The notes beneath the pieces were generated by a model. The model saw nothing but the letters and a program-made list of their open reading frames with translations. It was not told the origin of the DNA and ran no database searches. From contig JASLZL010000068.1 in NCBI GenBank assembly GCA_030754885.1, forward strand, positions 1-32,796: a stretch of 32,796 bases of DNA. The letters run 5' to 3'. Position numbers and translations under genes: made by a program. Below are positions 1-7,199 of the stretch, piece by piece (positions within the stretch are counted from its first letter, which is position 1; each line of letters opens with the position of its first letter). The DNA comes from Rhodospirillales bacterium (GTDB lineage: Bacteria > Pseudomonadota > Alphaproteobacteria > Rhodospirillales > JASLLZ01).

Positions 1-139
1 CCTCCCGCCAGACGCTGAGGCCGTAATTGTCGCCCTGCTCATGTGCGGTGGTTATTTCCTCCGTCGCCCGCTCCAAGGCAAGCTCGATGCCGTGTTCCTG
101 AACGAGATGTTCCGCGATGTCATGTGGGTCGTCGCGCAT
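1..139 (-). CDS. Small hypothetical protein, 3' end cut off by the window edge
   Basis: An ATG at 139-137 opens a frame that stays open to the window edge and gives 46 residues, beginning MRDDPHDIAEHLVQEHG and reaching GDNYGLSVWRE. It starts three bases after the stop of the GIY-YIG gene, so the two are probably one transcript. The predicted protein is helical, acidic and has no membrane segment. The pattern of a helix, then GD-x-x-G-x-x-x-W, recalls small alphaproteobacterial DUF proteins (DUF6961-like) from memory; I cannot confirm the family and assign no function. The C-terminus lies outside the window. Confidence 0.5.
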   Translation of the reverse strand, partial: MRDDPHDIAEHLVQEHGIELALERATEEITTAHEQGDNYGLSVWRE

Positions 140-142
140 TGA

Positions 143-379
143 TTAACCTCCCGCCCTCAGCAGTTCCCGGAAGCGCCGATCCCGCTTGAGGTGCCATTCC
201 CGGCTCATGGCCTCACCCCGGTTCTGGTATCGCTCAGCGTACAGCAGGGTCCACTCTCGGCCCCTGGTCGATTTGGCTCCTGTGCCGGTGTTGTGGGCCT
301 TCAGCCGTTTATCCAAGTCCGTGGTCCAGCCGCAATATGTCCTATCGGTGCTGCCGATGATGTAGACGAAGCAGGGCAT
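143..379 (-). CDS. GIY-YIG nuclease superfamily protein (UPF0213/YhbQ-like)
   Basis: This 78-residue protein is a single GIY-YIG domain. The VYI motif is at residues 5-7, followed by TYCGWTTDLDKRLKAHN, which matches the family consensus Y-x-G-x-T-x-DL-x-x-R-x-x-x-HN, and the C-terminal part has the EAMSREWHLK helix carrying the conserved Glu. The length equals the usual stand-alone UPF0213 proteins, so it looks complete. Members of this family are structure-selective or uncharacterised nucleases; no substrate can be read from the sequence. The start is ATG at 379. A perfect 10-bp hairpin lies just upstream (395-418), and the small ORF ending at the window edge follows three bases after the stop. 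Confidence 0.85.
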   Translation of the reverse strand: MPCFVYIIGSTDRTYCGWTTDLDKRLKAHNTGTGAKSTRGREWTLLYAERYQNRGEAMSREWHLKRDRRFRELLRAGG

Positions 380-394
380 GGCCTAATTTAGCCC

Positions 395-418
395 AGAATG
401 GCTCCTGAGAGCCATTCT
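395..418. repeat. Perfect 10-bp hairpin upstream of the GIY-YIG gene
   Basis: AGAATGGCTC (395-404) and GAGCCATTCT (409-418) pair perfectly around a CTGA loop. The hairpin sits 15 bases upstream of the GIY-YIG start on the minus strand, between it and the tRNA-Ala gene. Neither side has a convincing T-run (minus-strand continuation is GGGCTAAATTAG), so it is a poor intrinsic terminator; it could be an RNA-stability or processing element, or a protein-binding palindrome. The rest of 380-544 contains only this hairpin and the tRNA terminator candidate. Confidence 0.5.
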
Positions 419-496
419 CTGGTCCTCGCAGGCCCCATATCCGACCTACCCCCAGAAAGGCGCGAAATGGCCCCTGATGATTGCTATATGATTGCT

Positions 497-538
497 AGAC
501 AAGATCAAGGGCCTAGCCGTTTCCGACTAAGCCCTTGA
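497..538 (-). terminator. Probable terminator of tRNA-Ala
   Basis: Immediately 3' of the tRNA-Ala gene the minus strand can fold into a long stem: TCAAGGGC plus TAG pairs with CTA plus GCCCTTGA (505-516 with 527-538, one mismatch, 10-nt loop). It is followed on the minus strand by TCTTGTCTAG, a moderate T-rich stretch. Position and geometry fit an intrinsic terminator or a 3' processing structure for the tRNA transcript. Confidence 0.5.
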
Positions 539-544
539 AAATAT

Positions 545-620
<76 letters not shown>

Positions 621-723
621 GCAAGAGACGGGGTGATGGGAACTCTGGTCCGCGCGCCCGCCGCAAGGGCCTGGAAACTACGGGGGTTAGACGCATCAAG
701 GCAAGGGAAAACGGGGTTCGGCG

Positions 724-1116
724 TTATTCCTTGGCGGGATCCTCTCTGTTGTCCATGACTTCAGCCATGTCGTCCGCGTCCTCGACTAAGTCCGAAGCAT
801 CCTCTAACAGCTCATCGTCCTTGCTTTCTGTATCGATATCTTCTTCTTCCTCTTCCGCTTGCTCTTCATCGTCCACGCCATTGTCATTGTCCGCGTCCGA
901 AGCTTTTACCGGTTCGTCGTTTACCTTTGGTTCCGGGTCCTGAAGCGGTGCCTTGGCAGCCGCCGTCTTTGCTGAAGTCTTGTCCACGTGATGCGTCCCG
1001 CATTGTGGGCATACAGCGGGGGCGCGGTTTAAATCATAAAAGCGGGCAGCACATTTATCGCAGGTGCGCTTCGTTCCCCATTCCGAATTTGGCACTCCAT
1101 TATCCTTTCGCGGCAT
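724..1116 (-). CDS. TIGR02300 family protein (Zn-ribbon FYDLN protein with acidic tail)
   Basis: This 130-residue protein has an N-terminal motif WGTKRTCDKCAARFYDLNR at about residues 13-31, then CPQCGTHH, so that two CxxC pairs form a small zinc ribbon. The C-terminal half is almost entirely Asp/Glu-rich (runs of E and D at about 72-125). This is the hallmark of the alphaproteobacterial TIGR02300 family, often annotated FYDLN acid domain protein; its function is unknown. The N-terminus is about 10 residues longer than I expect for the family. It is divergently transcribed from aroA, a neighbour it commonly has in alphaproteobacteria. The start is ATG at 1116. Confidence 0.9.
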   Translation of the reverse strand: MPRKDNGVPNSEWGTKRTCDKCAARFYDLNRAPAVCPQCGTHHVDKTSAKTAAAKAPLQDPEPKVNDEPVKASDADNDNGVDDEEQAEEEEEDIDTESKDDELLEDASDLVEDADDMAEVMDNREDPAKE

Positions 1117-1137
1117 CGTGGAGGGTCAAGGGTTAGC

Positions 1138-1166
1138 CAATTGCCATGATCAAGTGCGGGTGTCAA
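1138..1166 (-). promoter_or_regulatory. Candidate promoter for the TIGR02300 gene
   Basis: On the minus strand TTGACA (1166-1161) is followed after 17 bases by CAATTG (1143-1138), about 22 bases before the ATG at 1116. The -35 box is perfect and the spacing ideal, but the -10 box is weak. The divergent intergenic region 1117-1309 must also carry the aroA promoter; TATAAC at 1268-1273 is a possible -10 box for it, without a clear -35. Confidence 0.35.
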
Positions 1167-1309
1167 AAGCAAATGTGGTCGGGGGCAAAAAAATCTTCTC
1201 CTCCGCGCTCCGCCCTACCACGCGACGGGAAGTCGTGATAGAGAGCCCTCTGCGTCGCGTTGGCGGATATAACCCGGCGGCGCGCTAACCCCATTCGGAG
1301 GCGCAACTC

Positions 1310-2641
1310 GTGAGATCCCTTTGTTCCCGGTCTTCTGAGGCTTTGAAGGGTGATGTTTCAATCCCGGGCGATAAGTCCATTTCGCACCGAGCGCTTATCC
1401 TTGGCGCCTCCGCCGTCGGCGAGACCCGTATCAGTGGCTTGCTTGAGGGAGATGACGTCCTGGCGACGGCGGCCGCCCTGCGCTGTCTGGGCGCCGGCGT
1501 GGAACGTGGCGCCGATGGCGTCTGGCACGTCCAAGGGCGCGGCGTGGGGGGCTTCGACGAGCCGTCGGCGGTGCTTGACATGGGTAACTCGGGAACCGCC
1601 GCCCGGCTTATTATCGGATTGGTGGCGAGCCAGCCCTTTACCAGTTTCTTCAGCGGCGATGCGTCCCTCCGTGCCCGTCCGATGAAACGCATAATCGAAC
1701 CCCTGGCCAAGATCGGTGCCGCTTTTCAGGCGCGCGAGGGCAGCCGTCTTCCGCTCGCCGTCTCTGGGGCCCAGGACCCGATTCCCATTGCCTATACCCT
1801 TCCCGTTGCCTCGGCTCAGGTTAAATCAGCGATCTTATTTGCCGCGCTCAATACGCCGGGCCGCACGACGGTGGTCGAAGCGCAGCCGACACGGGATCAC
1901 TCAGAACTGATGTTGCGTCATTTCGGCGCCGAGGTGACGGTCGAGAACACGGCGGAAGGCGGCCGGGTCATCTCGCTTGCCGGCCATCCCGAGATCACCG
2001 GCCAGGACATCGTCGTGCCCGGCGATCCCTCGTCGGCCGCCTTTCCCGTGGTGGCGGCGCTTTTGGTGGCGGGCTCGCGATTGACGGTACGCGGCGTTGG
2101 GGTGAATCCGCTGCGCGCCGGGCTCTTGGATTGTCTGCGTGAAATGGGGGCGGGTCTCACCATGAGCGAAGCGCGCCAGGTGGGTGGCGAGTCGGTTGTC
2201 GATTTGACCGTCGAGGCAGGTCCGCTCAAAGGCATCGACGTGCCGGCGTCTCGCGCGCCCACCATGATCGATGAATACCCCATCCTTGCTGTGGCTGCCG
2301 CTTGTGCCGACGGCGTCAGCCGCATGCACGGACTGGGCGAACTCAGGGTCAAGGAGAGCGATCGCCTGCAAGCCATGGCCGAGGGGCTTGCCCAGGCCGG
2401 TGTTAAGGTGGAGACGGACGCCGATACCCTGATCGTTCACGGACGCGGGCACCCGCCGCCGGGCGGGTGTACCATCGCGACCAACCTCGATCACCGCATC
2501 GCCATGGCCTTCCTCGTCCTCGGCATGACGTCGACGGAGCCTGTCGCCATCGATGACGCCGGTCCCATCGATACCAGCTTTCCCAGCTTTGTCGCCTTGA
2601 TGAACGGCCTTGGTGCGCGAATTGGGGATGGGACGCCGTGA
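1310..2641 (+). CDS. aroA: 3-phosphoshikimate 1-carboxyvinyltransferase (EPSP synthase)
   Basis: This enzyme condenses shikimate-3-phosphate with PEP in the sixth step of the shikimate pathway, in the cytoplasm. The 443-residue protein begins with the substrate-binding motif PGDKSISHRALIL (about 19-31), has MGNSGTAAR (91-99), SAQVKSA, TRDHSE, the PGDPSSAAFP and DEYPILAVAAA blocks, LRVKESDRL and DHRIAMAFLVLG. Length is normal. Several motifs (RDHSE, SAQVK, GDKS) resemble the class II enzymes such as that of Agrobacterium CP4, but the position equal to CP4 Ala100 is Gly95 here, and the NPTR motif reads NPLR. The start is GTG with GGAGG at 1297-1301, 8 bases upstream. The stop overlaps the cmk start in GTGA. 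Confidence 0.97.
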   Translation: MRSLCSRSSEALKGDVSIPGDKSISHRALILGASAVGETRISGLLEGDDVLATAAALRCLGAGVERGADGVWHVQGRGVGGFDEPSAVLDMGNSGTAARLIIGLVASQPFTSFFSGDASLRARPMKRIIEPLAKIGAAFQAREGSRLPLAVSGAQDPIPIAYTLPVASAQVKSAILFAALNTPGRTTVVEAQPTRDHSELMLRHFGAEVTVENTAEGGRVISLAGHPEITGQDIVVPGDPSSAAFPVVAALLVAGSRLTVRGVGVNPLRAGLLDCLREMGAGLTMSEARQVGGESVVDLTVEAGPLKGIDVPASRAPTMIDEYPILAVAAACADGVSRMHGLGELRVKESDRLQAMAEGLAQAGVKVETDADTLIVHGRGHPPPGGCTIATNLDHRIAMAFLVLGMTSTEPVAIDDAGPIDTSFPSFVALMNGLGARIGDGTP

Positions 2642-3267
2642 TTATCGCCATCGACGGACCGGCCGCCGCCGGCAAGGGGACGCTGGCGCGCCGCCTGGCT
2701 GAGCATTTTGGATTGGAGATGCTCGACACCGGCCTTCTGTACCGCGCCGTTGGCCTCAAAACTGTGCGCGACGGTGCTGATCCGGGCGACGCCCAGGCGG
2801 CGGTGCGGGCCGCCCGGTCGTTGTCTTCGACCGATCTCGAGGACGTCGCTCTCCGGAGTGAAGAAGCGGCCGCGGCGGCTTCCAAGGTGGGTTCCATTGC
2901 GGCGGTGCGCGACGTCATGCTCGATTTTCAGCGCTCCTTCGCCCGGACCCAGCCGGGTGCCGTCATTGACGGGCGTGACATCGGTACCGAGGTCTGTCCC
3001 GACGCCGACGTGAAAATCTTCGTTACCGCCCGATCTGAGGTGCGGGCCCATCGCCGCCTTAAAGAGTTGCGGGCACGGGGCGTGGACGCTATACATGGCC
3101 GCGTTCTGCAAGATATGAAGGAGCGCGACGCACGCGACGCTGAGCGTGACGTGGCTCCTTTGAAGCCGGCCGAGGATGCTTTCGTGATCGATACCGGCGA
3201 TATGGACGCCGATGCGGTGTTTGCCGCGGCATTGGATTTTATCACATCGCGGAACCGGTCAGGCTAG
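2638..3267 (+). CDS. cmk: Cytidylate kinase (CMP/dCMP kinase)
   Basis: Phosphorylates CMP and dCMP with ATP in pyrimidine nucleotide supply. The 209-residue protein opens with IAIDGPAAAGKGTLARRLA, the P-loop at residues 7-15, followed by LDTGLLYRAVG for the nucleoside site. DGRDIGTEVCPDADVKIFVTA and RDAERDVAPLKPAEDAFVIDT are typical cmk signatures. Its GTG start is the GTGA overlap with the aroA stop, so translation is probably coupled. aroA-cmk-rpsA is a common order in proteobacteria. No short-form truncation is seen. Confidence 0.96.
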   Translation: MIIAIDGPAAAGKGTLARRLAEHFGLEMLDTGLLYRAVGLKTVRDGADPGDAQAAVRAARSLSSTDLEDVALRSEEAAAAASKVGSIAAVRDVMLDFQRSFARTQPGAVIDGRDIGTEVCPDADVKIFVTARSEVRAHRRLKELRARGVDAIHGRVLQDMKERDARDAERDVAPLKPAEDAFVIDTGDMDADAVFAAALDFITSRNRSG

Positions 3268-3327
3268 ACCACTATCCAGCCGGCCGTGAGTAAGGAGACC
3301 CCGCTCCGTCGTGGCGTGTTGACGACG

Positions 3328-3368
3328 GGTTGTATGTTTAACCGAACCGAAGACCACCGGATACAACC
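3328..3368 (+). promoter_or_regulatory. Stem-loop in the rpsA leader
   Basis: In the 143-base gap between cmk and rpsA, GGTTGTAT (3328-3335) pairs perfectly with ATACAACC (3361-3368) around a 25-nt loop that contains the repeated CCGAACCGAAGACC. It ends about 42 bases before the rpsA start. Ribosomal protein S1 is known to repress its own translation in E. coli, so a structured leader is plausible, but the link is inference. Confidence 0.35.
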
Positions 3369-3410
3369 GGTTGGCCCGGATACGTACTGAATGAAAAGGA
3401 CGATTGAACG

Positions 3411-5444
3411 ATGACTGCCGAAACTTCTGAGCCGGCCACCGAAGAGGCCCCACTGGCCATCAAGGAGAATTTCGCCGAGCTGCTTGAGGAATCGCTGGGC
3501 GAACGGGAACGTTTCGAAGGCCAGGTGATCAAAGGCACCGTGGTCGTCGTCGAGAACGATGCCGCCGTGATCGACGTCGGGCTGAAGTCCGAGGGCCGGA
3601 TTCCGTTGAAGGAATTCTCGGTGCCGGGAGAGGAGCTGGAGATTAAGGCGGGCGACCAGGTCGACGTCTTTGTCGAGCGTTACGAGGATCGTGACGGGGT
3701 CGTCTCGCTGAGCCGCGAAAAAGCGCGCCGTGAAGAGGCCTGGACGCAACTGCAAAAATCGTTCACCGACAACGAACGCGTCAACGGTGTCATCTTCGGC
3801 CGCGTCAAGGGCGGCTTCATCGTCGACGTTTCGGGCGCCATGGCATTCTTGCCCGGCAGCCAGGTCGACATCCGCCCGGTGCGCGATATCACGCCCCTCA
3901 TGGGAACGCCCCAGCCCTTCCAGATTCTCAAGATGGACCGCGCGCGGGGCAACATCGTGGTATCGCGGCGCGCTGTTTTGGAAGAGGCTCGCGCCGAGGC
4001 ACGTTCCGAACTGATCGCCAACCTCAAGGAAGAGCAGATCCTGGAAGGCGTGGTCAAGAATATCACCGATTACGGTGCCTTCGTCGATCTGGGCGGCGTC
4101 GATGGACTCTTGCACGTCACCGACATCGCCTGGCAGCGTATCAACCATCCCACCGAGGCCCTACAGATCGGTCAAACCGTCAAGGTGCAGGTCATTCGTT
4201 TCAATCCCGAGACCCAACGCATTTCTTTGGGCATGAAGCAACTGGAGGCTGATCCCTGGGATGGCGTGGCGGCCAAGTATCCGGTCGGGACCAATTACAC
4301 CGGCCGCGTCACCAACATCACCGACTATGGCGCCTTCGTAGAGTTGGAAGCCGGCGTCGAGGGACTGGTCCATGTCTCCGAGATGAGTTGGACGCGCAAG
4401 AACATTCAGCCCGGCATGATCGTCTCGACGAGCCAGGAGGTCGAGGTCAAGGTCCTCGACACGGATCCCGAGAAGCGGCGCATCTCACTCGGCCTCAAGC
4501 AATGCATGGGCAATCCGTGGGAGGAATTTCACAACAATCACCCATCCGGGTCCGAGGTCGAGGGCGATGTCAAGAACATCACCGAGTTCGGGTTGTTCAT
4601 TGGCCTGCCCGGCGACATCGACGGCATGGTTCACCTCTCGGACCTGTCGTGGAGCCAGCGCGGCGAAGAGGCTCTGGCCGAATTCAAGAAGGGCGACCAG
4701 GTCAAAGCCAAGGTGCTCGACGTGGACGTGGAAAAGGAACGTATCTCGCTCGGCATCAAGCAGTTCACGGACGACCCCTTCGAGGGCGGCATAATCGACA
4801 AGATGAAAAAGGGCGCCGTCGTCACCTGCACGGTCTCCGCAATCGTCGATGGTGGCATCGAGGTGACGGTGGGCGAAGGCATCAACGGGTTCATCCGTAA
4901 AAACGAACTCTCTCGTGACCGTAGCGAGCAGCGGCCGGACCGGTTTGCCGCCGGCGAGAAGGTCGACGCCAAAATTACCCAGATCGACCGCGCCACTCGG
5001 CGCTTAACCCTGTCCGTCAAGGCACGCGAGGTGGCGGACGAAAAACGCGCCATGGCCGAATACGGCTCGTCTAATTCCGGCGCCAGCCTCGGCGATATCC
5101 TGGGGGCCGCAATCCGCGAGAAACAAGATGCCAAGGATAGTGCCGATACGGCGGAGAAGAAGGCACCCAAGAAGAAGGCAGCCCCGAAGAAGCCGGCGAA
5201 GAAGGAAGCAGCCAAAGAAAAGGACGTCGAAAAAGCGGAAGCCGGCGACGAAGAGACGGCAAAGAAACCAGAGAAGAAGACGGCCAAAAAGAAGGCGCCG
5301 GCCAAGACCGCCAAGGCGGAAGAAAAGCCGGCGAAGGCAAGTAAGGCGACCAAGAGTGCGGCTAAGGCGCCGTCAAAGTCCGCCGCCAAGGCCGCCGAGA
5401 AAACCGCCGACGAGAAAATACCGGAACCGAAATCCGAGAGCTGA
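3411..5444 (+). CDS. rpsA: 30S ribosomal protein S1 with long Lys/Ala-rich C-terminal extension
   Basis: S1 recruits mRNA to the 30S subunit. Six S1 RNA-binding repeats can be followed: about residues 37-105, 122-190, 208-276, 294-363, 381-450 and 468-535, with the third to fifth carrying the clear pattern G-x-V-x-N-I-T-(D/E)-(Y/F)-G-x-F. The sequence GASLGDILGAAIREKQ (about 557-572) is where alphaproteobacterial S1 normally ends. Here it continues for about 105 residues made mostly of Lys, Ala, Pro and Glu (many KKA, AKK and PKK units), reaching 677 residues against a usual 560-570. The tail resembles histone H1-like bacterial tails. The reading frame is uninterrupted and ends in TGA. The start is ATG; upstream AAGGA lies in GAAAAGGACGATTGAACG. 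Confidence 0.97.
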   Translation: MTAETSEPATEEAPLAIKENFAELLEESLGERERFEGQVIKGTVVVVENDAAVIDVGLKSEGRIPLKEFSVPGEELEIKAGDQVDVFVERYEDRDGVVSLSREKARREEAWTQLQKSFTDNERVNGVIFGRVKGGFIVDVSGAMAFLPGSQVDIRPVRDITPLMGTPQPFQILKMDRARGNIVVSRRAVLEEARAEARSELIANLKEEQILEGVVKNITDYGAFVDLGGVDGLLHVTDIAWQRINHPTEALQIGQTVKVQVIRFNPETQRISLGMKQLEADPWDGVAAKYPVGTNYTGRVTNITDYGAFVELEAGVEGLVHVSEMSWTRKNIQPGMIVSTSQEVEVKVLDTDPEKRRISLGLKQCMGNPWEEFHNNHPSGSEVEGDVKNITEFGLFIGLPGDIDGMVHLSDLSWSQRGEEALAEFKKGDQVKAKVLDVDVEKERISLGIKQFTDDPFEGGIIDKMKKGAVVTCTVSAIVDGGIEVTVGEGINGFIRKNELSRDRSEQRPDRFAAGEKVDAKITQIDRATRRLTLSVKAREVADEKRAMAEYGSSNSGASLGDILGAAIREKQDAKDSADTAEKKAPKKKAAPKKPAKKEAAKEKDVEKAEAGDEETAKKPEKKTAKKKAPAKTAKAEEKPAKASKATKSAAKAPSKSAAKAAEKTADEKIPEPKSES

Positions 5445-5446
5445 AA

Positions 5447-5465
5447 CCGTCGCACCAACCGACGG
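5447..5465 (+). terminator. Weak stem-loop just after rpsA
   Basis: CCGTCG (5447-5452) pairs with CGACGG (5460-5465) around a 7-nt loop, two bases after the rpsA stop. The following bases are CTCATTCC, not a clear T-run, so it may slow transcription or protect the rpsA mRNA 3' end rather than fully terminate before sppA, which starts only 42 bases further on. Confidence 0.35.
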
Positions 5466-5506
5466 CTCATTCCATCGGGCGGTGATGGAGCGGACAGAGA
5501 GGCAAA

Positions 5507-6418
5507 ATGGGCCTGGATTCCGATCACGTGGTGGACAGGCGGCGTCTGAAACGGCGTCTCCTCATGTGGCGGGTTGCCGCCATTGTCGCAACAGTTGTCG
5601 CGGTCGTGGCCGTCGCCGGCGGCGTGCGTGAGCTGGCGAGAGGTGACCATGTCGCCCGCCTCACCGTCGAAAGCCTGATCGTGGACGACCCCTGGCGTGA
5701 CGCGGCCCTGGCCGAAGTCGCCCAAGATTCCAGCGCCCGGGCTCTGCTCATCCGGATCGACAGTCCGGGCGGCACAGTGGTCGGCGGCGAAGCCCTATAC
5801 CACAGCCTACGCGCCGTGGCCGAGAAGAAGCCGGTCATCGCGGTAATGGGCGAACTTGCCACTTCGGCTGGCTACATGATCGCGCTAGGCGCAAACCACA
5901 TTGTTGCCCGCGCCGGTACGCTTACCGGTTCGATCGGGGTCATCATGCAAAGCGCCGACGTTACGGGGCTTTTGGAAAAGCTGGGCGTCAAACCCTACTC
6001 CATCAAGAGTCGCCCCTTGAAGGCACAGCCCAACCCGCTTGAACCGCTTACCGAGGAAGCGCGCCAGGCGGCCAAGGCGGTGGTGCTCGATTTTTTTGAA
6101 TTTTTCGTCGATCTGGTCAGCCAGCGCCGGGACATGCCGCGCGAAGCGGTTCTGCGCCTGGCCGACGGACGTATCTTCACAGGACGACAGGCATTGGCCA
6201 GCGGTCTCGTCGATCAAATCGGGGGCGAGGTGCAAGCACGCCACTGGCTGGACGAGACCCACGGCATTGCGGCCTCGTTGCCGGTGCGCGAGGTGACAGT
6301 GGATCATGGGGAGGATTTCTGGCGCGACGCGATGGGAAATGCGTTGGGAAAAATGCTGTCTTCTGAAAGACTTAGTCTTGACGGCTTGGTCTCTCTTTGG
6401 CACCCTGATGGGTGGTAA
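5507..6418 (+). CDS. sppA: Signal peptide peptidase SppA, 36K type
   Basis: A membrane-anchored serine protease that degrades remnant signal peptides. Of 303 residues, the basic N-terminus (RRRLKRRLLMWR) is followed by one transmembrane segment at about 22-42, so the catalytic domain would lie outside the inner membrane. The ClpP-fold motifs are present: IRIDSPGGTVVGGEALY, then ATSAGYMIALGA with the likely nucleophile Ser120, then TGSIGVI, and YSIKSRPLKAQP with Lys167 as the likely general base of the Ser-Lys dyad. The length is that of the short form, about half of E. coli SppA. The start is ATG at 5507 after GAGAGG. It is followed by ihfB, a common arrangement in this group. Confidence 0.93.
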   Translation: MGLDSDHVVDRRRLKRRLLMWRVAAIVATVVAVVAVAGGVRELARGDHVARLTVESLIVDDPWRDAALAEVAQDSSARALLIRIDSPGGTVVGGEALYHSLRAVAEKKPVIAVMGELATSAGYMIALGANHIVARAGTLTGSIGVIMQSADVTGLLEKLGVKPYSIKSRPLKAQPNPLEPLTEEARQAAKAVVLDFFEFFVDLVSQRRDMPREAVLRLADGRIFTGRQALASGLVDQIGGEVQARHWLDETHGIAASLPVREVTVDHGEDFWRDAMGNALGKMLSSERLSLDGLVSLWHPDGW

Positions 6419-6496
6419 CGGTCCCCTTGCGGAAAAATCGCGGCCGGTGGCGGGGGAATGACATCAAGGGTAGACTTGAGGGAAGGATAAGCGGCC

Positions 6497-6781
6497 ATGA
6501 CCAAGTCGGAGTTGATTGCACGCTTGGCTGAGGCCAACCCGCATCTGTTCCAGCGCGATGTGGAGCGTATCGTCACCACCATATTCGACGAAATTTCGGT
6601 GGCGCTGGCACGTGGCGATCGGGTTGAGCTCAGAGGTTTTGGCGCCTTCTCGGCCAAGCAGCGCGGGGCGCGTGTTGGACGCAATCCAAGGACCGGCGAA
6701 TCGGTCCAGGTTTCGGCCAAATTTATCCCCTATTTCAAGTCCGGTAAGCAGTTGCGCGAGAAGCTGAATTCCAAGCCTTGA
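6497..6781 (+). CDS. ihfB: Integration host factor subunit beta
   Basis: A nucleoid protein that binds and sharply bends DNA as a heterodimer with IHF alpha. At 94 residues it has the HU/IHF fold: [12 protein letters not shown] at the N-terminus, the [15 protein letters not shown] beta segment, GRNPRTGE at about 58-65 (the DNA-intercalating proline arm), and the [15 protein letters not shown] end. ELIARL and VERIV support beta rather than alpha subunit or HU. The start ATG follows GGGAAGGATAAGCGGCC with AAGGA as ribosome site. The 78-base gap upstream contains a short TCAAG/CTTGA hairpin. Confidence 0.94.
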   Translation: MTKSELIARLAEANPHLFQRDVERIVTTIFDEISVALARGDRVELRGFGAFSAKQRGARVGRNPRTGESVQVSAKFIPYFKSGKQLREKLNSKP

Positions 6782-6826
6782 ACCGTCCGCGAACCATGCC
6801 AGGTTTCTAACAGCGAATTGTCGATT

Positions 6827-7189
6827 ATGAGGGTGCTTGTAAGGATCATCCTGTTGCCGGTGGCGATCGTGGCCGTGGGCTTTGCCTTGGCCAATCGAGA
6901 GACCGTAAGTGTCGGTCTTTGGCCGCTGGATTATTCCATAGAGACCCCGGTGTTTGCCCTGGTGCTGATCAGCGCTAGCGCCGGTCTTGTCCTGGGCGGC
7001 ATCGTCTCGTGGATATCGGCCGCTGGACCGCGCCGTCGGGCGCGCGCCGTCGCGCGCGAACTGGTGGCGGCGCGAAGTGAAGCGGGACGTCTGCGCGAAA
7101 CGCTGAAACGGATCGAGGACGATGTGGAATGGCGTGAAAAAAGCGCCAAAACAGTGCTTCCCGCACCACCCTCAGCCAATGCCGCTTAG
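6827..7189 (+). CDS. LapA (DUF1049) family inner-membrane protein
   Basis: About 120 residues with two transmembrane segments (about 4-22, and 42-62 around FALVLISASAGLVLGGIVSWIS) separated by the family motif NRETVSVGLWPLDY, followed by a basic, coiled-coil-like cytoplasmic tail (about 65-108, rich in Arg, Ala and Glu). In E. coli LapA works with LapB in controlling lipopolysaccharide synthesis; the role in alphaproteobacteria is inferred from family only. A TTG at 6818 would add three residues; ATG at 6827 is preferred, though no good ribosome site is visible for either. It lies downstream of ihfB, as is frequent in alphaproteobacteria. Confidence 0.82.
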   Translation: MRVLVRIILLPVAIVAVGFALANRETVSVGLWPLDYSIETPVFALVLISASAGLVLGGIVSWISAAGPRRRARAVARELVAARSEAGRLRETLKRIEDDVEWREKSAKTVLPAPPSANAA

Positions 7190-7199
7190 TGTTCCGGAG

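Noticed and set aside
3264-4148. 294-codon minus-strand frame opposite rpsA
   Set aside because: It covers the S1 repeats, which are certain, and includes the leader; no motif was found.
5125-5441. Frameshift at the end of rpsA
   Set aside because: The K/A-rich tail uses normal GC-rich codons and stays in one frame to a stop next to a hairpin, so a frameshift is not the simplest explanation.
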